Below, one piece after another: positions 1 to 9,032 of a DNA stretch of 64,000 nucleotides. The first letter of the stretch is position 1; each line of letters begins with the position of its first letter. The notes beneath the pieces were generated by a model, which saw nothing but the letters and a program-made list of their open reading frames with translations, ran no database searches and was not told the DNA's origin. Origin of the DNA: an uncultured Tropicimonas sp. (lineage in GTDB: Bacteria; Pseudomonadota; Alphaproteobacteria; Rhodobacterales; Rhodobacteraceae); NCBI GenBank assembly GCA_947495685.1, contig CANLZY010000014.1, positions 86,280-150,279 on the forward strand, in the 5' to 3' direction. A program made the position numbers and the translations under genes.

Positions 1-1311
1 GTGTATGCCGCCTGTGTCATGGCGGGCGTGGTCTTCCTGCCGCTCAATACCGGTTACACGCCGCGAGAGGTGGACTACTTCATCGAAAACTCTGGCACCT
101 CGCTGGTGCTGGGCCGCGCCGAAGCCCGCGAGGAACTGCACCACGATTGCGATCGGATGGGCGTGCGGTACGAAACACTGGAAGCCGACGGAACCGGCAG
201 TTTTCCGGATCTGGCCGCCGCCAAGCCCGACCATTTTGACGCGGTTGACCGCGCGCCCGACGATCTGGCAGCGTTGCTCTACACGTCGGGCACCACCGGT
301 CTGTCCAAGGGCGCGATGTTGAGCCACGGAAACCTGCTGTCGAACACCAGGGTCCTGCGGGATGTCTGGCAGTTTGGCGCCGACGACGTTCTGATCCACG
401 CGCTGCCGATCTTTCATACCCACGGGCTGTTCGTGGCCACCAACATCCTGCTGCTGGCCGGTGGCGCGATGATCTTCATGCCGCGGTTCAACCTGTCGGC
501 CGTGCTGAAAGCGTTGCCGCAAGCGACGACGATGATGGGCGTGCCCACATTCTATACCCGCCTGCTGGACGATCCGCGCTTCACCCGGGACCTGACGTCC
601 AACATGCGCCTGTTCATCTCCGGTTCGGCACCGCTGCTGCCCGAGACCCACAGGGCCTTCGAGGATCGCACGGGACACCGGATTCTCGAACGATACGGCA
701 TGACCGAAACCAATATGAACACCTCCAACCCCTTTGATGGGGAGCGGCGGGCCGGGACGGTCGGCGTGCCACTGCCCGGGGTGGAACTGAGGATCACCGA
801 TCCCGACACCGGCGCGACAAGGGCCCCCGGCGAGGTCGGCATGATCGAGGTGCGCGGCCCCAACGTGTTCCAGGGCTACTGGCGGATGCCGGAGAAGACA
901 GCCGAAGAACTGCGTCCCGACGGGTTCTTCATCACCGGCGATCTGGGGGTTGCGAGCGACGATGGCTATGTCAGCATCGTCGGGCGCAGCAAGGACCTGA
1001 TCATCTCGGGCGGGTTCAACATCTACCCGAAAGACGTGGAGATGGTGCTGGACGAGGAAGCCGGTGTGTTGGAAAGCGCCGTGATCGGCGCCCCGCATCC
1101 CGATTTTGGCGAAAGCGTCGTGGCTGTTCTTGTCCCCGAACCGGGTGCCGTGCTGGATATCGCCGAGATCGAGGCCGAACTTGGCGGTCGCCTCGCCCGG
1201 TTCAAGCAGCCCCGCCACTATGTCATCCTTGACGAGTTGCCGCGCAATTCCATGGGCAAGGTTCAGAAGAAGAAGCTGCGAAATGCCTATCGCGAAGTCT
1301 TTTCCGACTGA
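1..1311 (+). CDS. matB: Malonyl-CoA synthetase (MatB-like acyl-CoA ligase), 5' end cut by window
   Basis: Adenylate-forming enzyme that would activate malonate (or methylmalonate) to its CoA thioester in the cytoplasm with ATP. The AMP-binding signature LYTSGTTGLSKGAMLSHGN is at about residues 93-111 of the visible part, the RYGMTETNMNTSNP motif follows near residue 232, the hinge/core motif GGFNIYPKDVE lies near residue 337, and the C-terminal lysine motif NSMGKVQKKKL is near residue 417. The match to MatB-type ligases in these motifs is known family biology; the exact acyl substrate is inferred. Full-length MatB proteins are about 500 residues, so roughly 70 N-terminal residues lie before base 1. 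The frame is open from the first base, so the GTG at base 1 is not a convincing start. The creatinase gene follows about 200 bases downstream on the same strand. Confidence 0.85.
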   Translation: MYAACVMAGVVFLPLNTGYTPREVDYFIENSGTSLVLGRAEAREELHHDCDRMGVRYETLEADGTGSFPDLAAAKPDHFDAVDRAPDDLAALLYTSGTTGLSKGAMLSHGNLLSNTRVLRDVWQFGADDVLIHALPIFHTHGLFVATNILLLAGGAMIFMPRFNLSAVLKALPQATTMMGVPTFYTRLLDDPRFTRDLTSNMRLFISGSAPLLPETHRAFEDRTGHRILERYGMTETNMNTSNPFDGERRAGTVGVPLPGVELRITDPDTGATRAPGEVGMIEVRGPNVFQGYWRMPEKTAEELRPDGFFITGDLGVASDDGYVSIVGRSKDLIISGGFNIYPKDVEMVLDEEAGVLESAVIGAPHPDFGESVVAVLVPEPGAVLDIAEIEAELGGRLARFKQPRHYVILDELPRNSMGKVQKKKLRNAYREVFSD

Positions 1312-1518
1312 TCCATAGGCGTTTTCAAGCAGATCCGGGGCCAATGGTTGCATCGCAACGGCAGCGCGGTTTCAAGGCTGGCGCGCCGGATGAAACGCTG
1401 GCATTCTGACCTCGGCCGGGGCGATGGCGTCGCCCAGACGCAGCCTTTGCATGTCCTGAACGCCGGGACCTTTCTTGCGAGGGGTCCCGAAACATCGACC
1501 CCCGAATCGGAGGTCGAC

Positions 1519-2733
1519 ATGACCGGACTACAACGCCCTGACTCCTACCGCTTCCACAATGGCACAAAGGCCCCCCTGCCCTTCGCGGCAGAGGAATACG
1601 AGGCACGACTGGCCGGCCTCCGCGCCATCATGGCCGATCACGGAGTGCAGGCTGCCATCTTCACCTCGATGCATGGCATCGCTTACTATTCGGGCTTTCT
1701 CTATTGCAGCTTTGGACGGCCCTATGGGCTGGTCGTCACTGCCAGCGATTGCGTGACGATCTCGGCCGGGATCGATGCAGGCCAGCCCTGGCGTCGCTCC
1801 CACGGCGACAACATCACCTACACCGACTGGACACGCGACAATTTCTGGCGCGTCGTCGCGTCGGTTGCCGGGACAGGAACGACCGTGGGCGTGGAAGAGG
1901 ATCACCTGACACTGGACGCCGCGGCAAAGCTGCGTGCCTTTCTGACGCCGACCTCGGTTGCCAACATCGCACCGGCCTGCATGCAGCAGCGGATGCGCAA
2001 GAGCCCGGCCGAAATCGCCCTGATCCGCGAGGGCGCCCGGGTGGCCGATGTCGGCGGCTATGCGATCCGCGATGCAATCCGCGTGGGCACCCGCGAGATC
2101 GACGTTGCCATTGCCGGCCGCGACGCGATGGAACTGGAAATCGCGCGCGCGTTCCCGGATGCCGAGTACCGCGACACCTGGGTCTGGTTCCAATCGGGCC
2201 TCAACACCGATGGCGCCCACAATCCCGTCACCTCGCGCGCCCTGGAACGCGGCGACATCCTGTCATTGAACACCTTCCCGATGATCTCGGGCTACTACAC
2301 GGCATTGGAACGCACGCTGTTTGTCGGAGAGGTGGACGATACCTCGCGGCGGGTCTGGGAGGCCAACGTCGGGGCGCATGAATTCGGCATGTCGCTGCTG
2401 AAACCGGGCGCATCCTGTTCCGCGGTGACCGAACAGATCAACGGCTTTTTCGCTGAACGTGACCTGCTGCAATACCGCACCTTCGGCTACGGTCATTCCT
2501 TTGGGGTGCTGTCCCACTATTACGGCCGCGAGGCCGGGCTGGAGCTGCGCGAGGATATCGACACGGTGCTGGAACCCGGCATGGTCATCTCGATGGAGCC
2601 GATGCTGACCCTGCCACAGGGCGTTCCGGGGGCCGGTGGATATCGCGAGCATGACATCCTGATCATCAACGAGGACGGCAACGAGAACATCACCGGATTT
2701 CCCTTTGGGCCGGAGCACAACGTGATCGGCTAG
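1519..2733 (+). CDS. Creatinase (creatine amidinohydrolase, M24-fold)
   Basis: Hydrolyses creatine to sarcosine and urea (EC 3.5.3.3); cytoplasmic homodimer in known examples. The 404-residue product matches the usual length of about 403 and resembles Pseudomonas putida creatinase over its whole length, for example YSGFLYCSFGRPYGLVV, TWVWFQSGLNTDGAHNPVTS and TFGYGHSFGVLSHYYGREAG. His234 and His378 sit where the catalytic-site histidines His232 and His376 lie in the Pseudomonas enzyme. The fold is that of aminopeptidase P, but creatinases work without metal. The ATG at 1519 was chosen because GGAGG lies at 1509-1513 and because the frame upstream does not resemble the family. No creatininase, sarcosine oxidase or urease gene is adjacent, so creatine use would need genes elsewhere. 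Confidence 0.9.
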   Translation: MTGLQRPDSYRFHNGTKAPLPFAAEEYEARLAGLRAIMADHGVQAAIFTSMHGIAYYSGFLYCSFGRPYGLVVTASDCVTISAGIDAGQPWRRSHGDNITYTDWTRDNFWRVVASVAGTGTTVGVEEDHLTLDAAAKLRAFLTPTSVANIAPACMQQRMRKSPAEIALIREGARVADVGGYAIRDAIRVGTREIDVAIAGRDAMELEIARAFPDAEYRDTWVWFQSGLNTDGAHNPVTSRALERGDILSLNTFPMISGYYTALERTLFVGEVDDTSRRVWEANVGAHEFGMSLLKPGASCSAVTEQINGFFAERDLLQYRTFGYGHSFGVLSHYYGREAGLELREDIDTVLEPGMVISMEPMLTLPQGVPGAGGYREHDILIINEDGNENITGFPFGPEHNVIG

Positions 2734-2745
2734 TATCAGAAGCCT

Positions 2746-2795
2746 GGCGGGCATCCCACAATACCGGATGCCCGCCGCAGCAAGTGCGGGTTTTG
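2746..2795 (+). terminator. Hairpin pair after creatinase gene
   Basis: A perfect 11-bp inverted repeat, GGCGGGCATCC (2746-2756) and GGATGCCCGCC (2766-2776), has a 9-nt loop. Its right arm overlaps a second short stem, CCCGC with GCGGG (2786-2790), which is followed by TTTTGCTTT. The second stem plus T-run is the likelier intrinsic terminator. The two hairpins cannot both form fully. Confidence 0.6.
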
Positions 2796-2916
2796 CTTTG
2801 GAACCGCGCCTCTGCGGTGATAGGGCTGGCACCCAGATCACCCTTCCGGCCCGTCCGGTGCGCGTGCCCTTTCCGGTGGTACCTGCCCGGCAGATCGGCA
2901 ACAGTCGAAACCCGCA

Positions 2917-4884
2917 ATGCGCATTCTCTATGTCTCTGCCGACACGCCGTTGCTGCCCAAGGGCGGCATTGCAACCTATCTGTCCTTCATGGTGCCGGCG
3001 ATGCGCGCGGCGGGCCACGACGTGTACCTGTTCAGCTGGACCGAAACTCAAGGCGTGGACCTGCCGCAGGATACGGCGCCGTTTGCCCCGGACCATGTGC
3101 ACGTCGAAACGTTCGATTTCGCGGAGGTCCGGCGGTCCGCCCCGGTCACGGACGTGAACCTTTCCCGGGCCCTGCATCTGCAATCTGCCTTGCAACGGCG
3201 GGTGCGAGAATGGGAGATCGATGTCATCGAGGCGACGGATTTTCAGGCCCCCGCGCTCAGCCTGTTCCAGCAGATCCAGACCCGGGCGGGCAATGCGCGC
3301 CAGCTCTGCGTGACCTACAACCACGGCTTCATCGAAGACTACCTTGAAGCGGACTATATCGTCCCGCCCGCAGGCCAGCAGCTCAACGTTCTGGGGGAAC
3401 GCCAGCAATGTCGTGTCAGCGACCTGGTGCTGACTCCGTCCCGCCACTCGCAGCGCAATCTGGAAAGCTTCGGCATCCGCGACAACGTCATCGCCGTGCG
3501 CGAACCCTATCGGTTTACCAGCAATGCGCCGCTGGAGCAGGTGCGCCCCGATCTGACCTATATCGGCCGCGCATCCCTCTCCAAGGGTGTCGACAAGATC
3601 GTCTATTGGGCGAATGCGGTGCATCCTGTTTTTCCGCTCGACCGTGTGCGGCTGATCGGGCGGTTGGTCGACACGCCGTTCGACCCCGCCGACCTGGCCA
3701 CCTATGTGTCTGGCCGATTGATCCCCGGGTTGCGCGACCGGCTGGAGCTGACCGGGATGCTGCCCCGCGCCGAGGCCTTGGCCCTACTGGAACCCGGCGC
3801 CCTTTGCCCCAGCCTCGGCTCTGCCGAAACGTTCTCCTATGCCTGCGTGGAATCGATCGACCACGGCCTGCTGCCGGTCCTGCGCCACGATACCCCGATG
3901 GTCGAATTCCTGCCCGAGGACCTGCATCACCTGGTTCTGGACGCCAGAATGGGCAGCGTTCGAGAAATGCAGCAGGGATTGGCGCAGATGATCGACGATG
4001 CCGGGCCGATCCTGAAGCGGATCCGCGAGCATTGTCAGGAAACCCTGGCCCCGGAGCGGATCGCCAACCACATTGCGGACCTGTACGCCGATGCGCTGGA
4101 GCGCAAGGCCGATCACCGGCGCACGTCCGCCCGCGCCACCACCCCGGCCAGCATGAAGGACGTCACGGTTCTGGTGACAGCCAGAGATCCGGGCCCGGCT
4201 TTGCGCGGCACACTTGCGTCCTTGGCCGCCCAGACCGCTGGACCGCCAAGGGTGCTGGTCTGCCACGATGAACCGGGCGGCGCGCTGGACCTGCCCCCAC
4301 CCGATCTGCCGGAGATCGGCGTCCTCGACCAGCCGGGCGTCGGGATCTGCGCGGCCCGGAACACCCTGATCGACCTCTGCACGACCCCGCTGGCGATCCT
4401 TCTGGACGCAGGCGACTGCCTGACCCCGGATGCCCTGCCCCGAATGCTGACCGCCTATGCGGCCTGTCCGCGCCACGCCCACGCAATCATACCGCAACGT
4501 CGACCGCCACAGGACGGCGCCCGGCAGGATCGCCGCAACCTGCTGCACGATCATTTGCACCTGCTGGACAACGACTTCCTGTGCACTGCGCTGATCGAAA
4601 CGCAGGTGCTGCGGGCCATCGGCTTCGATGGCACTCGCCGCAACGGCGAGGACGCGGCCTGGCCATTCTGGCTGGAATTCACCGCGCGTGGCTACTGCGG
4701 TGCCATGCTGCCGGAACCGGTGCTGATCCACACCCCCGTCGTGACGCCGACCAACGCCGCACCGATGGTGGGCACCCGCAGCCTGCTGCGCCGGGCCGCC
4801 GATTTTTCGCCATCACAGGGTACCGTGCTGTTGACCCGCGCGCTTCAATCCCTTGCACATCGGGCCGGAACCCAGAAGAAGTGA
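2917..4884 (+). CDS. Two-domain glycosyltransferase (GT4 + GT2 fusion)
   Basis: A 655-residue protein with two sugar-transferase modules. Residues 1 to about 400 look like a GT4-type GT-B enzyme: the N-terminal strand is followed by a glycine-rich loop (PKGGIATYLSFMVPAMRAAG), the second Rossmann half begins at YIGRASLSKGVDKIV, and an E-x7-E-like motif is seen in SAETFSYACVESIDHGLLP. From about residue 413 a GT2-like GT-A domain starts (VTVLVTARDPGPALRGTLAS), with GICAARNTLID and LLDAGDCLTP at the position where family 2 enzymes carry the DxD motif. No signal peptide or membrane segment is evident, so it probably acts in the cytoplasm on nucleotide sugars. The sulfotransferase gene begins immediately downstream and may modify the same glycan. 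Acceptor and donor sugars are unknown. Confidence 0.75.
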   Translation: MRILYVSADTPLLPKGGIATYLSFMVPAMRAAGHDVYLFSWTETQGVDLPQDTAPFAPDHVHVETFDFAEVRRSAPVTDVNLSRALHLQSALQRRVREWEIDVIEATDFQAPALSLFQQIQTRAGNARQLCVTYNHGFIEDYLEADYIVPPAGQQLNVLGERQQCRVSDLVLTPSRHSQRNLESFGIRDNVIAVREPYRFTSNAPLEQVRPDLTYIGRASLSKGVDKIVYWANAVHPVFPLDRVRLIGRLVDTPFDPADLATYVSGRLIPGLRDRLELTGMLPRAEALALLEPGALCPSLGSAETFSYACVESIDHGLLPVLRHDTPMVEFLPEDLHHLVLDARMGSVREMQQGLAQMIDDAGPILKRIREHCQETLAPERIANHIADLYADALERKADHRRTSARATTPASMKDVTVLVTARDPGPALRGTLASLAAQTAGPPRVLVCHDEPGGALDLPPPDLPEIGVLDQPGVGICAARNTLIDLCTTPLAILLDAGDCLTPDALPRMLTAYAACPRHAHAIIPQRRPPQDGARQDRRNLLHDHLHLLDNDFLCTALIETQVLRAIGFDGTRRNGEDAAWPFWLEFTARGYCGAMLPEPVLIHTPVVTPTNAAPMVGTRSLLRRAADFSPSQGTVLLTRALQSLAHRAGTQKK

Positions 4885-4931
4885 CACAGGCTTCACCCGA
4901 CCCCACGGACGAACGACAGGAGGCACCCTTG

Positions 4932-5681
4932 GTGCGAAAGGTTTTCATCATTGGCGCTCATCGGTCCGGCACGTCCAAGCTGGCCGCCTATTTCAAGGAG
5001 GAGCTGGAGTTTGCCGGCTACGGTGAAAGCCACGTCTACCGGATGCTGTCCTATGCGCAGGACGGGCGCCGCGACATCATCAGCGACATTCCCAAGGACG
5101 CCTTCGAGGTGAACCGCATCGGGTTCGGTCCGATCATGCGCAGCATGACACGCTCGCTGGACCGGCTTGTCAGCCAGCACCACGGCGATGCAGATCGGTT
5201 CGACAAGACCCCCGGCTGGCGGATGATCCAGGCCGCGCCTCTGGTGCACCGCTATGTCAAGGAGTCGACGTTCATCCACCTGCAGCGCAACGGTATCTCG
5301 AACGTGCGCTCCAACATGCGGCTCTGGCCGGATCGGACGTTCGAGGACGCCTGTCAGATGTGGGCGGCTTGCATGAATGCCTATGAAAAGGCCCGCCCGC
5401 GCCTGGGAAAACGGTTGCTGGAACTGGACATGAACGACCTGATCCAACGCCCTTGGGAGAGCCATTGCCGGATCATGGACCACCTGGAGATGGAAAGCCC
5501 CCTGAGCCAGGACCAGGTCGAGGAGTACTTCGGGCGCGGCAGCACCACCAGCACCGCAGCGCTCGATACCACGGGCGTGCCGCCGAGGCTTCAGGACCAG
5601 CCCTGGACAGACGCCCAGAAGGCACAGTTCATCAAGATCTGCGGCCCGGCGATGGATAGAATGGGCTATCCCTATCGCTGA
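4932..5681 (+). CDS. Sulfotransferase family protein
   Basis: About 249 residues. The N-terminal VFIIGAHRSGTSKLAAYF is the P-loop-like 5'-phosphosulfate-binding motif of PAPS-dependent sulfotransferases. A second family feature is HLQRNGISNVRSNMRLW (near residue 120), resembling the 3'-phosphate-binding RNPxxxxxS region. GTG at 4932 has AGGAGG at 4918-4923 with good spacing; TTG at 4929 and a GTG at 4881 overlapping the upstream stop codon are alternatives. Its position right behind the fusion glycosyltransferase suggests sulfation of a carbohydrate, which is inference. The 3' end overlaps the convergent MFS gene by 10 bases. Confidence 0.75.
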   Translation: MRKVFIIGAHRSGTSKLAAYFKEELEFAGYGESHVYRMLSYAQDGRRDIISDIPKDAFEVNRIGFGPIMRSMTRSLDRLVSQHHGDADRFDKTPGWRMIQAAPLVHRYVKESTFIHLQRNGISNVRSNMRLWPDRTFEDACQMWAACMNAYEKARPRLGKRLLELDMNDLIQRPWESHCRIMDHLEMESPLSQDQVEEYFGRGSTTSTAALDTTGVPPRLQDQPWTDAQKAQFIKICGPAMDRMGYPYR

Positions 5682-6814
5682 CGCCGTACCAGCACCCCGG
5701 CGGACACCGAGATCCCTATCGCCAGCGCCGCCAACAGCGCAAAGGCCAGCCGGAGCGAGGTCGCCTCTGCAATGAACCCGATTAGCGGCGGGCCCATCAA
5801 CAGCCCGCCGTACCCCAGCGTTGCCACGCTGGCGATGGCCTGCCCCGGCGGGACGTCCGGATCATCGGCGGCCCGGCTGAAGGCAAGCGGCATGACCGCA
5901 GCGTAGCCGATGCCCATCAGGACAAAGCCCAGCAATGCCGCCGGAAGCGTCATGAAGGTCACCGCGATCAGGATGCCGGTCGCTGCGGAGATCCCGCTGA
6001 GACGGGCAATCGCCACCGGGCCGAACCGCGTCACCAACCGGTCCACGACCAGCCGCATGGCGACCATCGTCACCGAAAAGACGGTATAGCCCAACGTCGC
6101 CCGTGCCTCGGTGGTGCCGACATTGTCGGTCAGGAAGACCGCGCTCCAATCGGCAATGGCGCCCTCGCCGGTCGCCGCCGCCAACGCGATGAACCCAACC
6201 AGGACCAGCGCGCCATGCGGAATAGCAAAGACCGGCGCGTCCGGGTCATGGGGTCGGGTGTTCGACGTCCACGGGATCGTCAGGAACGGCAGGAACAGGG
6301 CGCTGGCCAGCATCGCCGCCGCGATGAAATGCACCGGCACCGAAACTCCCCAGGTCGTCGCAAAGAAGCCCAGCCCCGCTCCGAGCCCGGCCCCGAGGCT
6401 CCACATTGCGTGAAACGACGACATGACCGACCGGCCCATCTGTCGTTCGACCTCGGTGGCCCAGGTGTTCATGACAACGTCCATCGAGCCGTGGTGCATG
6501 CCGAACACGAACAAGGCCGCCGCCAGCCAGACGGGCGTCGGGGCCAGCGCCACCAGCACCATCGACAGGACATAACTGACTGCGATCCAGCGCGTGACGG
6601 TGACGGCCCCGATGCTGTCGGTCAGCCGCCCCGCGATGGGGAAGGACACCAACGCCCCGCAGCCCATGAACAGCAACAACAGCCCAAGCGACGATGGCGT
6701 GAGATCGTGGATCTGCACGATTGCCGGGATCCGGGAGGCCCAGACCCCCAGCAGAATGCCGTTCAGGGCAAAGGCCGCGGCGATGGCCCGCCACGGAGTT
6801 CTGATGTCACGCAT
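5672..6814 (-). CDS. MFS transporter (YbjJ-like)
   Basis: A 380-residue inner-membrane protein with about twelve hydrophobic segments and the MFS loop signature between helices 2 and 3 (FPIAGRLTDSIGA). It resembles the YbjJ-type branch of the major facilitator superfamily, with an N-terminus reading FALNGILLGVWASRIPAI. Substrate unknown; exporters of sugars or small metabolites are known in the wider family. The ATG at 6814 lies inside the 3' end of the upstream deoR-type gene (8-base overlap), so the two genes are almost certainly one operon, with the regulator first. The 3' end overlaps the convergent sulfotransferase gene. Confidence 0.8.
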   Translation of the reverse strand: MRDIRTPWRAIAAAFALNGILLGVWASRIPAIVQIHDLTPSSLGLLLLFMGCGALVSFPIAGRLTDSIGAVTVTRWIAVSYVLSMVLVALAPTPVWLAAALFVFGMHHGSMDVVMNTWATEVERQMGRSVMSSFHAMWSLGAGLGAGLGFFATTWGVSVPVHFIAAAMLASALFLPFLTIPWTSNTRPHDPDAPVFAIPHGALVLVGFIALAAATGEGAIADWSAVFLTDNVGTTEARATLGYTVFSVTMVAMRLVVDRLVTRFGPVAIARLSGISAATGILIAVTFMTLPAALLGFVLMGIGYAAVMPLAFSRAADDPDVPPGQAIASVATLGYGGLLMGPPLIGFIAEATSLRLAFALLAALAIGISVSAGVLVRRQR

Positions 6815-7568
6815 GTTGTATCTCCATCCCGGCCTCGGCCAGTTCCCGCGTGTCCGAAGGCAAGGCATCCGTCACCAGCACGTCCAGTTCGGCGCAAGGC
6901 ACAACACGATGACGCGCTTTGCGTCCAAGTTTTCCGGCCCCCGCCAGCACAACCGACCGGTGGCTGGACGCTACCATGGAGCGCTTGACCGCCGCCTCGT
7001 CCAGATTATCCGCGCTCAGGCCAAAACCGGCCTGCAACCCACACGCACCAAGGATGCACATGTCCGCAGCCGTCGCCGACAGGTCCCGCTCGGCCGAATA
7101 CCCGACCGCGACACCTCCGAACGGTGACAGGCGTCCGCCGATCAGGACCGTCTCGATGCCGCGCGCCAAGGTCTGCAACGCCACCGACGGTGCCGGCGTC
7201 ACCACCAGGCTGCGCGGCAGCGCCGGAAGGAACCGCGCCAGCCGCGTAACGCTTGTTCCGCCATCCAGCATCAACACCATTCCATCCTCGATCAACGCCA
7301 ATGCGGTCGTGGCAAGCCGATCCGCCAATGGCCCGACGGTGGCCTGCCTTTCCGGCAAGGGGGCCATAGGATGCAGGACCGGCAGGGCCCCGCCCCGCAC
7401 CCGTTGCACGGATCCTTCGGCCTCCAGCGCCAGCAGGTCGCGGCGAACGGTATCTGGCGAAACATCGAACTCTGCAGCCAATGCCGACAGGATCAGCGGG
7501 TGGCCATCGGCAATGCGCAACCGCAACACGGCTTGTCGTCCGTCGGGTGAATTTGGGATGGCCGCCAA
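6807..7568 (-). CDS. DeoR-family transcriptional regulator
   Basis: N-terminal winged helix-turn-helix (ILSALAAEFDVSPDTVRRDL) followed by a DeoR sensor domain of the ribose-5-phosphate-isomerase fold (MLDGGTSVTRLARFLP, VGYSAERDLSATAADM). Family members usually sense phosphorylated sugars. The start is uncertain. DeoR proteins normally have only about ten residues before the first recognition-domain helix, which fits a TTG at 7568; the open frame extends to another TTG at 7667 but without family resemblance. From 7568 the protein is 253 residues. It overlaps the MFS gene that follows, so the transporter is its likely target, possibly together with itself. Confidence 0.75.
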   Translation of the reverse strand: MAAIPNSPDGRQAVLRLRIADGHPLILSALAAEFDVSPDTVRRDLLALEAEGSVQRVRGGALPVLHPMAPLPERQATVGPLADRLATTALALIEDGMVLMLDGGTSVTRLARFLPALPRSLVVTPAPSVALQTLARGIETVLIGGRLSPFGGVAVGYSAERDLSATAADMCILGACGLQAGFGLSADNLDEAAVKRSMVASSHRSVVLAGAGKLGRKARHRVVPCAELDVLVTDALPSDTRELAEAGMEIQHA

Positions 7569-7745
7569 GGGGGACTCACAGACTTGCAGAGCATTGCAGT
7601 ATTGTGCAAACTTTTGCGGCAATTTGAGGGTAGATGCAACCCCACCCGGCCCCACAGGCGTTACCAACGCACGCGTTCTGCCCCGCCGAACGGAACAGAC
7701 ACGTTTCAGAGCAATGAATTCAGACCTGAGGCGTTTGCGAAACCG

Positions 7746-8951
7746 TCACCGACGCCGTCGACGGGCCGCGCCAAGAACGGCCATTGCGCCGAGCAACAGC
7801 CCCCCTGTGGCCGGTCCCGGAACAGGCGTCGTTGCGAGATCTACCCCGAATGCGAGAAATTGCGTCGACTGGAACGTCGGTTGGAAATTGTTGTCCGACA
7901 CCAGGAACAGAGAGTGCATGCCAGCGCCAATGCCGGTGTCGATCACGTCACCGAAGGCCATGCCTTCGAGGTTGTCCAATCCGATCCCGAGGGTTCCCAG
8001 ATCCAGTATCAGCTCCTTGCTGACCGGCGCGTAGAGGCCCGGCAGCGTGTCGAAGACACTGACGTCCGTCGCGCCCGCAACGTCGATCTCGTACAATCTG
8101 GCTCCGAAGATTGGCAGAATTCCTGCAACCAGTGAAAATGACCGCTCCAGCGCCAGAAACCGCCCCAACGTCGGCAATGCCACCAGTTCGACAAGGCCGT
8201 TCTGCTCTGCTGCGCCGGAAATTGGAACCGGATCTACCTCGTAGACATATTCCGCGCCGGCCACCCCGCCCAGCAGGTCGTAGGTCAGGATGCGGGCCGA
8301 GCTTCCGTTGCTGCCGGTGGCCAAGGGCCCGTCCTGCACCAGGGCTTCCTCGGCGGCGGTGACCAGTGTGGTGCCATCGGGTGTGGTGGTCAGGCTTTCG
8401 AACCCGCGATTGTTGGCAACGCCGTTCCCGGCGGAGGGTGCAAATTTCGACGGCAGCGGCAGCGTTCCTTGCTGCTCCAGACCGGCATCGAAGGACCGCA
8501 CCGCAGGCGGTTGCAGCGAACTGGCGAACCCTTCATCAGCGATATAGATCTCGCCCGATCCGGCGATTGCGATCCCTTCCGGGTCGATCGACCCGGCCGC
8601 CAGCGGGGCTCCGCCGGGTTGGGTCATCGTCGTGACGCCGGTCACGGTCACGTCGCCCGACGTGAGCAGCCCATCCCCCGACAGGTCGATGTCGATGTCA
8701 TAGACCCGCGGCGGGACGCCGTCCGGCCGGTCTCCCTTGTCGTCCGACACCGCCTTGAACCCGGCGCCCGCGACATGCGCCATGCCCGACAGGCCACCGA
8801 CCTCGGTGCCACCATACATGGTCCCGGTGGCGAAGCTGTCGGCCCCGAGATACGTGATTCCAGTGATCGTGCTCGCCCCGGAAGCACTGCTGAAAGCAAT
8901 CAGCGCGACCGCGGCGCATACTGGTGGTGACAAGACGGATGGGAAAGTCAT
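7746..8951 (-). CDS. Secreted esterase-like/phytase-like protein with PEP-CTERM-type sorting tail
   Basis: About 401 residues. The N-terminus has a signal peptide (hydrophobic stretch AAVALIAFSSASGAS). The body resembles the phytase-like esterase domain (beta-propeller type), with IDPEGIAIAGSGEIYIADEG and NRGFESLTTTPDGTTLVTAAEE as typical motifs. The C-terminus, VPGPATGGLLLGAMAVLGAA followed by five arginines, has the three-part layout of PEP-CTERM/VPLPA-CTERM signals: a short proline motif, a membrane helix and a basic end. In the known system an exosortase-type enzyme cleaves there. ATG at 8951 is preferred to the TTG at 8963; no strong ribosome site is seen for either. No exosortase gene is in the window. 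Substrate unknown. Confidence 0.75.
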   Translation of the reverse strand: MTFPSVLSPPVCAAVALIAFSSASGASTITGITYLGADSFATGTMYGGTEVGGLSGMAHVAGAGFKAVSDDKGDRPDGVPPRVYDIDIDLSGDGLLTSGDVTVTGVTTMTQPGGAPLAAGSIDPEGIAIAGSGEIYIADEGFASSLQPPAVRSFDAGLEQQGTLPLPSKFAPSAGNGVANNRGFESLTTTPDGTTLVTAAEEALVQDGPLATGSNGSSARILTYDLLGGVAGAEYVYEVDPVPISGAAEQNGLVELVALPTLGRFLALERSFSLVAGILPIFGARLYEIDVAGATDVSVFDTLPGLYAPVSKELILDLGTLGIGLDNLEGMAFGDVIDTGIGAGMHSLFLVSDNNFQPTFQSTQFLAFGVDLATTPVPGPATGGLLLGAMAVLGAARRRRR

Positions 8952-9032
8952 GACAATATCCAATGGGGCTTTGAAAAATTGCGGGTGACGCCCCGGCCAA
9001 CATCTCGACAGACCGGCCGGGGCATGTGTTGA

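Noticed and set aside
2263..3624. Minus-strand open frame of 453 codons
   Set aside because: It spans the creatinase and glycosyltransferase genes on the opposite strand and crosses the terminator, so it is not a gene.
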